Positions 34,738 to 46,809 of a stretch of DNA of 64,000 bases are shown in pieces. Under the pieces are notes generated by a model, which was not told where the DNA came from, did not search any database, and worked only from the letters and a program-made list of their open reading frames with translations. The DNA is from Iris pallida (lineage: Eukaryota; Streptophyta; Magnoliopsida; Asparagales; Iridaceae). Within the stretch, counting starts at the first letter, position 1. Each line of letters opens with the position of its first letter. The position numbers and the translations under genes were made by a program. The stretch is from NCBI GenBank assembly GCA_029216955.1, contig JANAVB010005598.1:1313327-1377326 (forward strand). Direction: 5' to 3'.

Positions 34738-37660
34738 TGTAAGACCCCTAATTTTTGGATTTTATTTTTTGTTATTTTTAATTATTTTATATGGATATTT
34801 TAATTTATTAAAGTCAATAATGGCTATGTTAGTAGTTTACCATAGCTTTGACTTTTGAAGCACAATAAATATTGTTTTCTCAAATCCAGTTCCATATTTG
34901 AATTCTAGATTCGTCCACCTTGAGTTTGATATATCATGTCCCATCTAATTTTACTTTTCAATATTCCTTTGACTTTGTGCAACTTCGGGCCAACTTAGGC
35001 CAATTCGAGCCATTGACGAAATTTTAAGCCAACTTCCAATTTGCTTTTGGGACTTGACATAGATCGAAACCGTATGGCCCAATATATGGTTTTGATCCAT
35101 TTTGAGTCTGCAATGTACATGCCTAGGGTGTACCATCCAATAGAGTTCTCATGTGCTACTTATTTACAAATGGTACATAAGACTCATTAAATTGATTTTT
35201 GGGTCGAATTGGACTAGTAATGCTACTCGGACCCTAACCTAGTCAACCCTACTAGTTAGAGCCTAACTAGGAGTACCAAAACCAAGTATACATATATTTA
35301 AGAGAATTTTAGAGATTTAATTTCAGCCATATGTAATATTCTCTTATATATTTGGCTTGGTCAAATATCTAACCAAAATAGGAAACCAATTAATAATAGT
35401 ATGATTTGGAGAACCAAATCCTATCCAAATTAGATCAAACCAAAGCCCATACACTAAATATATATATATATACCTATCAAATCCTAACCATCTCCCTCTC
35501 TCATAACCACCCACTACTCCACAAATTCCCCCAAATCTAGCGGCTACCACTCCAAACCCGAAACCTAGCCGACCCCCTTTTCTTCACAAAATTGAATTTT
35601 TCCCCGATTTTTGCGCCAACCACCACCACTTGGACATCCCTCTCAACATTCCCTTCCACCCTAGCAACTATAGGAACAACCCTGCGTCCGTTAGAGAGGT
35701 GCACGACGCGCTACTTTGGTCGAAACTCCGTCGAATCAAAGTATGAAACATCACAGCAGGTTAGTCGAATTGTAGATAATGTTTCACCAACTTTTTCTCA
35801 TCTTTTTCTCCTCAAACTAAATCAGAGAGTTACCTTTGTGTATCTAGTCCAACCTCTGATCGCCGGATCACCTAATTCCAAGCGGTTTGTCCGTGGCGTT
35901 GATTCTACGACAGGATATCCAGAACTGACAAATTTTATTACGGGCCATTTTCCACCTATCTATGGTCAGTTTCTAACATTCTTATATTTTTATTCAGAAT
36001 CTAGACGTCGATACCTTTCCGACGCATATCTGAAAGTTAAGTTTTGAATCCGTTTGCTATTTTTAAAAATTCAAGACATTTGCCGTATCACTGAACTCCG
36101 AAAAATTCTGTTTTCCTTGTGTACAAAAGTGTCAAAACTCCATGAATCCTTATTAAACTTTATATTGTGCAAGTTTTAACATTATAAATAATATTTTAAC
36201 TAATTTCTAGGATTTTTACAGAATTTAGTAATTTTATTTTAATCGTTGTTTCGGGACTAAATTAATGGGTCGATTTGAGGAAGTCATATGTGGCATTGAC
36301 ATAAGACCTCTTGTGAAAGGGTTTTTCTATTGAAAATAGCATTATAGCAATATATAAATATTTTTAGATAAATTCCAAAATTTAAATATATTATTTTATT
36401 ATAATTGTAAAGTATTTACGAGAGGTTTTGTTACCTATATGTACTAATATAATAGATGTAGTGTCGTAGCAACGTTATGACAACTAGGAGTCATAAATAC
36501 TCATATAATTTATATATGGTATGTTGATATAGAATATTAAATATAGTGTATTATTATAGATGAGCTTGGGAGGATCGACAAGGACACCGAAGTTGGACAG
36601 GCCTACCCGCAGACAGCGGTGATACTTAGTGTCCGTTTATAGACGGGTGCCGATGTCATGGTAGTGACATCGAGTATTGACATTAGGCATTACATTCATA
36701 CTGATGTGTCCATTGACACAATTGACCACATGACATGGACACATTCATGATGCGAGGTTTACATGACTATTCGTGGTATTGATCTCGTGTTAGCATTCTA
36801 GATTTCTTTATCAGTATTGCTTTTACTTTTGAGATGACTGTACAGACTTGACATTGTTAGATTCTAGACATGGGAATTGGGGAGAACTTGACTACAATAT
36901 CAGACCTATTGTCGTGTGGCCCGTTATTTAGTGACATTTATCTCTGTAGCAGAGTAAAGGATTATCACTATCGAGAATTGATTGTCCTTGGTGCCACGAC
37001 ACAGGTACTGGGGACAATACCCTGCTGAGGTGCTAGTGAGCCTTAGTGGAAGGGGTCTGGTATTCTAAAAAAGTATCTCACTTGCATAGCACATAGACGG
37101 ATACAGTAGATTACCTTAGTTCATATTTTATTTCTGTACCTTGGCATGTATATTATGCACCTTGCTAGTCCTCTGAGGACCTGGTTATTTCCCAGGCTTA
37201 GACGAAGCTGAAGACTACCCAGAGGTTTACGGTTCGGGAGCTGAGACCGAAGGCGTACCGGCACAGGAGGGCAAGATAGTGCCATAGGATTTTTCGTGAT
37301 TATGTTATAATCATTTTTAGTCTTGCTACATTATTTTCTTTTCTTTTTATCAGACTTGTAGTTAATTTGTACTTTCTTTCTATTTATATGATTTCGGGAT
37401 GATTTACCCGCACAGACTTTATTACTTTTATTGCTGGATATTTGAGACATTTTCTTATTTATCCTTGATCTCTTTGTGGACTATGTGGATGTGATTAGAT
37501 GTATATACCTGTGGACTATTTTGTATTTCTGGATGTTATCATGATTTACAGCTTAAGTATTTCACTAATGGGCTTGTTGTGTAGCTTGGCGCATTAGTGA
37601 AGTGCTGCTGGCATGTATTCGTATTCCTGGTCCTACATATTTTGGGACTGGGGCGTTACA
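34738..37660 (+). repeat. Tekay-type LTR, + strand arm of an inverted pair (2923 bp)
   Basis: Starts TGTAAGACCCC and ends GGGGCGTTACA, directly after SIRE gag. Ten bases of element leader (TGTTTTTATG) follow, then the reversed LTR. No gene is seen; short frames such as 35592-36047 have no recognisable domain. The segment 35344-35550 corresponds in inverse orientation to 39857-40057, which confirms the inverted-repeat relation. Confidence 0.85.
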
Positions 37661-37670
37661 TGTTTTTATG

Positions 37671-40662
37671 CCCTAGTCCCAAAATACGTAGGACCAGGAA
37701 TACGAATACATGCCAGCAGCACTTCACTAATGGGCCAAGCTACACAACAAGCCCATTAGCAAAATACTTAAGCTGTAAATCATGATAACACCCAGAAATA
37801 CAATACAGTCCACAGGTATATACATCTAATCACATCCACATAGTCCACAAAGAGATCAAGAATAAATAAGGAAATGTCTCAAATATCCAGCAATAAAAGT
37901 AATGAAGTCTGTGTGGGTAAATCATCCCGAAATCATAGAAATAGAAAGAAAGTACAAATCAACTATAAGTCTGATGAAAAGAAAAGGAAATAATGTAGCA
38001 AGACTAAAAATGATTATAACATGATCACGAAAAATTCTCTGGCACTATCTCCTCCTGTGCTGGTACGCCTCCGGTCTCAGCTCCCGAACCGTAAACCTCT
38101 GGGTAGTCTTCAGCTTCGTCTAAGCCTGGAAAATAGCTAGGTGCTCAGAGGACTAGCAAGGTGCATAATATACATGCCAAGGTACAGAAATAAAAATATG
38201 AACTAAGGCAATCTACTGTATCCGTCTATGTGCTATGCAAGTGAGATACTTTTCTAGAATACTAGACCCGTTCCACTAATGCTCACTAGCACCTCAGCAG
38301 GGTATTGTCCCCAGTACCTGTGTCGTGGCACCAAGGACAATCAATTCTCGACAATGATAATCCCTTACTCTGCTACAGAGATAAAGGTCACTAAACAACG
38401 GACCACACGACAATAGGTCTGATATTGTAGTCAAGTTCTCCCCAATCCCCATGTCTAGAATCTAGAAATGTCAAGTCTGTACAGTCATCTCGAAAGTAAA
38501 AGCAATCCTGATAAAGAAATCTAGAATGCTAATACGAGGTCAATACCACAAATAGTCATGTAAACCTCGCATTATGAATGTGTCGGTGTCCTATGGTCAA
38601 TCGTGTCAATGGACACATCAGTATGTACGTAATGCCTAATGTCAATACTCGATGTCACTATCATGACATCGGTACCATTCTATAAACGGAAACTAAGTAT
38701 CAACGTCCTACGTCATGCAATGCTAATAAAAAAGAACAAAAAGACAGAAAAGAAAGATATGTAATGATGGCAAGACACGCTTGCCTATAACTGCCGTCTG
38801 CGGGTAGGCTTGTCCAACTACGGTGTCCTTGTCGATCCTTCCAAGCTCACCTATAATAATACACTATATTTAATATTCTATATCAACATACCATATATAA
38901 ATTATATGAGTATTTATGACTCCTAGTTGTCATAACGTTGCTACGACACTACATCAATTATATAAGTACATATAGGTACCAAATCCTCTCGTAAATACTT
39001 TACAATTATAATGAAATAATATATTTAAATTCTGAAATTTATATATAAATATTTATATATTGCTATAATGCTATTTTCAATAGGAAACCCTTTCACAAGA
39101 GGTCTTATGTCAATGCCACATATGACTTCCTCAAATCGACCCATTAATTTTATTCCAAAAAAATGATAAAATAAAAATAATAAATTCTGTAAAAATTACA
39201 AAAATTAGTTAAAATAGTATTTATAAGGTTAAACCTTGCACAACATAATGTTTAATATGGATTTATGGAGTTTTGACACTTTTGGACACAAGAAAAATAG
39301 AATTTTTCGGAGTTTAATGATACGGCAAATATCTTGAATTTTTAAAAATAGCAAAAGGATGCAAAACTTAACTTTCAGATATGCATCGGAAAGGTATCGA
39401 TGTCTAGATTCTTAATAAAAATATTAAAAGGTTAGAAACTGAAATTACATAGGCAAAACGTGGCCTGCAACAGAATTCGTCAGTTCTGGATACCCTGTCA
39501 TAGAATCAACACCACGGGCAAACCGCTTGGAACTAGGAGATCCGGCGATCAGAGGTTGGACTAGACATATAAAGGTAACTCTCAGATTTGGTTTGAGGAG
39601 AAAAGATGAGAAAAAGTGGGTGAAACATCATCTACAATTTGGCTAACCTGTTGTGATATTTCAGACTTCGATTCGACGGAGTTTCGGTCCAAGTAGTGCG
39701 TCATGCACCTCTCTAACGGCCGTAAGGTTGCTCCTATAGTTGCTAGGGTAGAAGAGGATGTTGAAAGGGATGTCCAAGTGGTGGTCGTTGGCACAAAAGT
39801 TGAGAAGAAATTATATTTTATAAGGAAAAGGGGTCGGCTAGGATTTCGGGTTTGGAGTGGTGGCCGCTAGATTTGGGGGGATTTATGGAGTAGTAGGTGG
39901 TTATGAGAGAGGGAGATGGTTAGGGTTTGATAGGTATATATATATAGTGCATGGGCTTTGGTTTGATCTAATTTGGATAGAATTTGGTTCTACAAATCAT
40001 ACTATTATTAATAGGTTTCCTATTTTGGTTAGATGTTTGACCAAGCCAAATATATAAGGGATTATTACATATGGCTGCAATTTAATACTTAAAATTTCCT
40101 TAAATATATGTATACTTGGTTTTGTTACTCCTAGTTAGGCTCTAACTAGTAGGGTTGACTAGGTTAGGGTCCGAGTAGCATTACTAGTCAAATTGGACCC
40201 AAAAATCAATTTAATGAGTCTCATGTGCCATTTACAAATAAGTAGCAAATGAGAACTCGATTAGATGTTACACCCTAGGCATGTGCATTGTAGACTAAAA
40301 ATGGATTAAAACCATATATTGGGTCATACGGTTTCGAGCTATGTCAAGTCCAAAAATTAAATTGGAAGTTGGCTTAAAATTACGTCAATGGCTAAAATTG
40401 GCCTAAGTTTGCCCAAAATTGCACAAAGTCAAAGGAATGTTGAAAAGCAAAATTGGATGGGACATGATATATCAAACTGAAGGTGGAAGAGTCTAGAATT
40501 CAAATATGGAATTGGATTTGAGAAAACAATATTTGTTGTGCTTCCAAAACAAAGCTACAGTAAACTACTAACATTCTCATTATTGACTTTAATAATTTAA
40601 AATATTCATATAAAATAATTAAAAATAATTAAAAATAAAATTGAAAAATCAGAGGGCTTACA
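37671..40662 (-). repeat. Tekay-type LTR, minus-strand arm (2992 bp)
   Basis: On the minus strand it starts TGTAAGCCCTC after a polypurine region (40663-40698) and runs to GGGACTAGGG, lacking the last seven bases CGTTACA. Near the centre it differs from the opposite arm at only about 4 positions in 110. It is the 3' LTR of the truncated element whose integrase fragment lies at 40711-41212. Confidence 0.85.
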
Positions 40663-40698
40663 ACCTACCCACCTTAGAAAATTTTGTCCTCGAAATTA
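40663..40698 (-). promoter_or_regulatory. Polypurine tract region of truncated Tekay element
   Basis: Minus strand TTTCGAGGACAAAATTTTC then AAGGTGGGTAGGT, directly before TGTAAGCCC. Confidence 0.75.
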
Positions 40699-40710
40699 AA
40701 AATAACACAA

Positions 40711-41212
40711 TTATAAAAAAAACTTATCATAAGAATAATTAAGCTCAGACTTACCGGCATCTACGAATAAGTGGGGATAACGCTCACGCATAGAATCTTC
40801 ATGCTCCCAAGTTGATTCTTCCGGAGAATGGTGCCTCCATGCAACACGAACCAGTCTAATCGTCTGCCCTCTGAGCGTCTTCTCACTCGTATCCAAGATA
40901 CCTACCGGCTGCTCCTCGTATGATAAACTGGGTCTCACCGTGATCTCAGAGTGATCGACCACATAACTGGGATCAGTCACATACCTTCTCAGCTGTAAGA
41001 CATGGAATATATCATGCACTCCCTCTAGTGATGGGGGTAATGCAAGACGATATGCCACCTCTCCTACATACTCAATGACATCGAACGATCCAATATACCT
41101 TGGACTCAACTTCCTCCTACTCCCGAATCTACTAGTGCCCCGAGTCGGTGAAATCCTCAGAAATACATGCTCTTTCTCCTTGAATTCCAGTAGTCGACGA
41201 TGCGTATCTGAG
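40711..41212 (-). pseudogene. Tekay/Del integrase C-terminus with chromodomain, truncated
   Basis: Minus-strand translation begins THRRLLEFKEKEHVFLR, then LSPRYIGSFDVIEYVGEVAY (GPY/F-like module, here IGS in place of the usual GPF), then VFHVLQLRRYV-type linker (seen as DIFHVLQLRRYV), then a chromodomain with GQTIRLVRVAW and ESTWEHEDSMRERYPHLF. This order is the carboxyl end of Tekay/Del chromovirus pol. The rest of gag-pol is missing; the fragment is joined at about 41212 to SIRE gag in opposite orientation. An open frame that appears to extend it to 41409 is antisense Copia sequence, not Tekay. Confidence 0.85.
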
Positions 41213-42317
41213 GTCTTCAAGCTTAAATTAAGCTTACATGATGCCGAATCTATCATTAAGAAACAAATACGTGAGATTTCAGCTCTCAATAAAGAGCTTG
41301 CTGAAGAGAAAAACAAATACAAGGTTGCTACTGCTAGAATTAATGGTCTTTCTGCTAAGTATGATGAAGTGTTTGCTGCCTCTAAGAAATTAGAGATCAT
41401 ACTGGGCAAACAGGTTGCTCAACCTCAAACTCAGTCTCACAGTCACAATAAATACACTAAATGCCAACACAGTCGAACACGTCATCACAGTAACATGCAT
41501 CTACGTACTATACGTAAACATGCTTTTATGTACACCTACTCGTATGCAGCACGTAAAACACCCACATGTAGTTATTATCATTATCCTGCTGCTACACATA
41601 GTCACTATCATCCTGCTACCACACATAGTCACTATCATCATCCTGCACCCACATATAGATATCACTATCATCCTGGGGGTAATACAAGACGATATGCCAC
41701 CTCTCCTACACACTCAATGACATCGAACGATCCAATATACCTTGGACTCAAGTCCCTCCTACTCCCGAATCTACTAGTGCCCCGAGTCGGTAAAATCCTC
41801 AGAAATACATGCTCTTTCTCCTTGAATTCCAGTAGTCGACGATGCGTATCTGAGGTCTTCAAGCTTAAATTAAGCTTACATGATGCCGAATCTATCATAA
41901 AGAAACAAATACGTGAGATTTCAACTCTCAATAAAGAGCTTGCTGAAGAGAAAAACAAATACAAGGTTGCTACTGCTAGAATTAATGGTCTTTCTGCTAA
42001 GTATGATGAAGTGTTTGCTGCCTCTAAGAAATTAGAGATCATACTAGGCAAACAGGTTGCTCAACCTCAAACTCAGTCTCACAGTCACAATAAATACACT
42101 AAACGCCAACACAGTCGAACACGTCATCACAGTAACATACATCCACGTACTATACGTAAACATGCTTTTATGTACACCTACTCGTATGCAGCACGTAAAA
42201 CACCCACATGTAGTTATTATCATCATCCTGCTGCTACACATAGTCACTATCATTCTGCTACCACACATAGTCACTATCATCATCCTGCACCCACATATAG
42301 ATATCACTATCATCCTG
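41033..42317. repeat. Tandem duplication of a 642-bp chimeric segment
   Basis: Copy 1 (41033-41674) and copy 2 (41675-42317) each contain about 180 bp of Tekay integrase (antisense) followed by about 460 bp of SIRE gag. Differences are scattered single bases. The copy junction joins CATCCTG of gag to GGGGGTAAT of the Tekay fragment. The duplication creates a + strand open frame of 435 codons (41075-42382) that is an artefact of the rearrangement. Confidence 0.95.
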
Positions 42318-42380
42318 CACCTAACACAAATATGCATGCTACATGTACATACTGTGGTTTACATGGACACGTATCACCAT
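41216..42380 (+). pseudogene. SIRE gag, C-terminal part, duplicated
   Basis: Resumes SIRE gag after the nested insertion. It reads SLHDAESIIKKQIREI and LNKELAEEKNKYKVATARI (coiled coil), then a His/Tyr-rich repeat (HYHHPAPT, HYHPATTHS) and, at 42340-42372, CTYCGLHGHVSP followed by a stop, the second zinc knuckle of SIRE-type gag with its last Cys lost. The coiled coil and His-rich repeat occur twice because of the 642-bp tandem duplication. Confidence 0.75.
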
Positions 42381-43600
42381 AGAGTAGAATTAGAAAATTA
42401 GTTGATAAGAATCTATATGCATGGGTACCAAAAACTAACCATTCAGGACCCTCAAAGATCTGGGTACCAAAGGTCACATCTACTTGTGGTGTAGGTGGAC
42501 CTTCCTTTACTAACTATAAGCGAATGGATTCTCGATAGTGGGTGCTCGCAACATATGACTGGAGATGGTGATCTATTCGCAACATTATTGATGAAAAGGA
42601 AAGGATATGTATCCTTCGGCAACAATCTGAAAGGTTATATCATAGGTAATGGTACTATTGGTAATCCTCCTTCTTCCGTCATTAAGGATGTCTGTTTAGT
42701 GACCGAGTTAAAGCATAACTTGCTCAGCATCAGTCATCTTGCTGATCGTGGATATGATATTAACTTCGGTAAAACTAAATGCTTTATCTATGATAGATCA
42801 TCTGGAGACATCGCTTTTGAAGGGATAAGAGAAGATAATATATATTTTTTCTATTTGTCTAGAGATACTAACAGTGCAGGAAGATGCCTCTACGCTCACA
42901 AAGATGAAAGGCTATTATGGCACCAGCGTCTTGGTTATGCCAACATGGATACCATATCCAGACTATCTACCAAGAAGCTAGTAAGAGGACTGCCTGACAT
43001 CACATTCAAAAAGGACACGGTATATGCCAAATATAAAAAGAATAAGGCTACCAAATCTTCTTTTAAATCCATCAACACTGCAAGTACCACTCGACCTTTG
43101 CAATTGCTTCACATGGACTTATTTGGACCTAGTAGAGTAGCCAGTCTTGGCAGAAAACTGTATGTTTTTTTATTGTAGACATTTTTCTAGATTTACACGG
43201 GTTTTCTTTCTTACAAACAAAAGTGATACTATTTCTGTTTTTAAAGTATTTTCTAAAAAGGTTCAAAACGAAAAAGGCTACATGATTACTCGAATCCGAA
43301 GTGATCATGGTGGCAAATTCAAAAAAATTTATTTTGAAAAGTTTTGTAAGTCAAATGGTTTTGGTCATGAATTTTCTTGTCCTATAACTCCTCAACAAAA
43401 TAGTGTTGTGGAGCGGAAGAATAGAACTCTTGGCGATATGGCCAGAGTCATGTCGAATCAATTTTCTCTTCCGAAATATTTTTGGACAGAAGCTGTCAGT
43501 ATAGCATGCCATGTTTTGAATAGTGTGTTGATTCGACCTATTTCGAAGAAAACTCCCTATGAACTTTGATTTGGTAGGACACCTAATATTTCTTAGTTTT
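42381..43600 (+). pseudogene. SIRE protease, pre-integrase and integrase core
   Basis: Protease: WILDSGCSQHMTGD at 42520-42570 with the Asp-Ser-Gly site. Pre-integrase: LLWHQRLGYANMDTISRL near 42914; the following CxxC pair of the zinc finger is replaced (VYAKYKKNKA), so zinc binding is lost. Integrase core: LHMDLFGPS (first Asp, about 43110), a frameshift near 43178, RIRSDHGGKF (second Asp, about 43293) and NSVVERKNRTLGDMARVM (Glu, about 43410). An in-frame stop follows TPYEL at 43567. Motif order and spacing are normal for Copia. Confidence 0.9.
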
Positions 43601-44030
43601 AAGTGTTTGATTGTCGCTGTTTTATCCTAAACACCAAAGACAACTTAGACAAGTTTGATGCCAAAGCTGACGATGGTATTTTTCTTGGATATGCTGCCAA
43701 GAGCAAAGGATATAAAGTGTTCAACAAACGCTCTATGATTGTTGGAGAGAATACTAATGTCATATTTGATGAGAGTAATAGTACAGCTGCTATCCTTGAT
43801 GAAGACATTGACACTCACATCGAACCATCAACCTCTACACATATGGATACAACACCTGGAACCAGTTATCTGGAAGGCTTACCAAAGAAGTTCCAATTCA
43901 CACATTCACATCCAGAAAACTTAGTAATAGGTGAAGTATTAAGAGGGGTAACTACTCGATTTTCTGTAAGAGATTCTATAGCTAGCACTGTATTCATTTC
44001 TCAGATAGAACCCAAAAATGTTTTAGAAGC
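43601..44030 (+). pseudogene. SIRE integrase C-terminal region and linker
   Basis: Reads FDCRCFILNTKDNLDKFDAKADDGIF, then LGYAAKSKGYKVFNKR, the usual Copia post-core segment, then an acidic linker and LPKKFQFTHSHPENLVIG. Open for 181 codons from 43603, with a stop at about 44146 inside the RT start. Confidence 0.8.
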
Positions 44031-44750
44031 TTTTAACGATGAATTTTGGATATCTGTAATACAAAAAGAACTCAACCAATTCGAAAGGAGTCAGGTTTGG
44101 AAACTTGTTCCTAAACCTGCTGACCATTCGATCATTGGTACTAAATAGGTTTTTCGTAACAAAGTTAATGAGGACGGTTCAGTAACTCGCAACAAGGCTC
44201 GTCTCGTAGCTCAAGAATACAACCAAGAAGAAGGTATCGACTACGACGAGACGTATGCTCCTGTTGCATGACTTGAATCTATTCGGATGCTTTGTGCATT
44301 TGTAAATTTCTAAAACTTTAAACTTTTTCAAATGGATGTGAAAAGTGCTTTTCTAAATGGCTTATTAAAGAAGCGGTTTTTATAAAACAACTGCCTGGTT
44401 TTGAAAATCACAAAATTCCCGACCATATTTTCAAACTTAAGAAAGTGCTCTATGGCTTCAAACAAGCTCCCAGAGCCTGGTATGAACACCTTAGCACCTT
44501 CCTAGATAAAAAATTTTTAAAAAGAAAAATTGATACGACACTTTTCATAAAATCTCTTGATGACACCATTCTATTAGTTCAAATTTATGTAGATGATATC
44601 ATATTTGGGTCTACTAATGAGGGTCTATGCAAAGAATTTGCCAAGTATCTGTAGAACGAGTTTGAGATGAGCATGATGGGGGAGCTCAACTACTTTCTTG
44701 AACTGCAAGTCAAATAATACTCGCAAGGCATCTTCATCAGTCAATCGAAG
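44031..44750 (+). pseudogene. SIRE reverse transcriptase domain
   Basis: EFWISVIQKELNQFERSQVWKLV near 44041, GTK with a stop at 44146 then [32 protein letters not shown] near 44190, FKQAPRAWYEHLS at 44457 and IYVDDIIFG at 44584 (YVDD catalytic box). Several frameshifts and stops occur between 44260 and 44450 and near 44652. Confidence 0.9.
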
Positions 44751-45397
44751 TATACAAAGGACATGCTGAAAAAATTTGAGCTTGACAACATCAAACCTAT
44801 CACTACTCCTATGGCTACTACAATAAAGTTGGAACCTGATGAAAGCGACAAACCTATTGATCAACGTAAGTATCGAGATATGATTGATATTCGATTGTAT
44901 TTAACTGCTAGTCATTCCGATATCACGTTTAATGTTTGCCTATGTGCTAGATATCAAGCGAACCCTAAGAAATCACACATGACCGCGGTTAAGCTATCTT
45001 TAGATATCTTAAATGAACTATTATGGTGGGCTTGTGGTATCCCAAAACCACTACCTTTGACTTAATCGGATATTCTGATGCAGATTTTGCGGAATGCAAA
45101 GTCGACCATAAGAGTACCAGCGGCACATGTTATTTAGGAAAGGCTTTAGTCTCATGGTTTAGCAAAAAACAGAATTTTGTTGCACTATCCACAACAGAAG
45201 CTAAGTACATCCCAGCTGGTCTTTGTTGTGCACAGATTCAGTGGATAAAGCAAACTCTTGAAGACTATAACTTACTATTCAAGCACATACCTTGTTTCTG
45301 TGATAACACGAGTGCAATTAATTTGACCAAAAATCCAGTATGTCACTCACGCACAAAGCATATAGAGATTAGACATCATTTTTTGCGTAATCATTAA
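44751..45397 (+). pseudogene. SIRE RNase H domain
   Basis: GYSDADFAECKVDHKSTSGTC near 45068, LVSWFSKKQNFVALSTTEAKY and HIPCFCDNTSAINLTKNPV, ending HIEIRHHFLRNH with a stop at 45395. This is the SIRE-style RNase H. A frameshift lies near 45060, but the RNase H itself is open from 45023. Confidence 0.9.
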
Positions 45398-46018
45398 CTG
45401 CATGGACCATCAACTTAGAATTCATTGACACTGAATATCAGCTAGCAGATTTTTTTCACAAAATCACTCGCCGAAGAGCGCTTCAATTTTCTTCGTCGAG
45501 AGTTAGGAATTTTGGATGAAACTATCGTACAATAAGTTGTACCTGTGTAAATAACGGTTATCATATACCATTCATGGTGACATTACTTTGGGTACAAGCC
45601 GAAATGGGCCTTCTGACAACAAGGCGTAAGAGCCTAAGCGACACGGTGCACTAGTCCTCGGACTACCGCTAGCTGCGATCCGACCCCTACATCTAACCTG
45701 AGGCAGTTCAACTATGCTGATAAGTATTTTAACAATAATTTACTACCTGGTTTAAATTATTGTATGCCTAATATCTCTCAAGATTACTAAGTCAAGACAA
45801 ATCCTATTCAATCTTTCTTCAAAAGAAACTATCTTTTTGAACTTTTTGAGTTCTTCCACCAAGCTCACAGAGCTCGGACCGAACTCTGCCTATGGTAGAG
45901 TTCGGGCTGAACTCTGTCTGCTGGGTTCTAGAACCTTCAACTACCCTCAGCCATCCATTTTTTTCATCCAAGGGTCACGATTTGTTGCAAACAGCTGACC
46001 CTACTCTTCTAATATCCG

Positions 46019-46058
<40 letters not shown>

Positions 46059-46662
46059 ATTACCACCTTCTTCAACCTCTCTCAAAATCCTTCCTCTCCA
46101 AACCCTAACCCTAGAACTCTCAATTCTTAAGGATTTCTCTCCCCATACTCAAGAATCAAGGGTTTGTGGTGATTCTCCTCCATCTCCAACAATTTGTTTG
46201 AGGTATAAATCACTTTTCACCATCTACTTTCCATTATCTTTTTGTTTTGCTTGTCAATGGCTCCTAGATTGCTTAATCGGGGGAAGAGGCATAGAACTGA
46301 AGGTGCTTCTTCATCTAATCCTCCTCCTCCACAAAATGTTCAACCCATCCATCCTTTATTTAATCCTCAACCTCCACCCAATGCTAACACATTTGATGAA
46401 TAATTAACAGCTGACCCTACTCTTCTAATATCCGAATTTCCTCTCTCTCTCTCTCTCTCTCTTCATTACCACCTTCTTCAACCTCTCTCAAAATCCTTCC
46501 TCTCCAAACCCTAACCCTAGAACTCTCAATTCTTAAGGATTTCTCTCCCCATACTCAAGAATCAAGGGTTTGTGGTGATTCTCCTCCATCTCCAACAATT
46601 TGTTTGAGGTATAAATCACTTTTCACCATCTACTTTCCATTATCTTTTTGTTTTGCTTGTCA
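45398..46662 (+). other. SIRE spacer between pol and ORF3
   Basis: Remnants of the pol end (45400-45535: ADFFHKIT-like, then a stop), then non-coding sequence with two imperfect palindromes related to GAGTTCGGnCCGAACTC (45868-45925), CT repeats (46024-46058 and 46440-46462) and the first copy of a 416-bp tandem duplication (45991-46406). In SIRE-type elements this region would be the 5' leader or intron before the third ORF. Confidence 0.65.
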
Positions 46663-46809
46663 ATGGCTCCTAGATTGCTTAATCGGGGGAAGAGGCATAG
46701 AACTGAAGGTGCTTCTTCATCTAATCCTCCTCCTCCACAAAATGTTCAACCCATCCATCCTTTATTTAATCCTCAACCTCCACCCAATGCTAACACATTT
46801 GATGAATAA
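45991..46809. repeat. Tandem duplication, period 416 bp, over the ORF3 start
   Basis: ACAGCTGACCCTACTC at 45991 recurs at 46407, and the copies match through GATGAATAATT. The main difference is the length of the CT run. Each copy contains the ORF3 start MAPRLLNRGKRH; the second leads into the long frame. Confidence 0.95.

Noticed and set aside
41075..42382. 435-codon open frame as a real gene
   Set aside because: Made of antisense Tekay integrase and duplicated Copia gag; recorded as a rearrangement instead.
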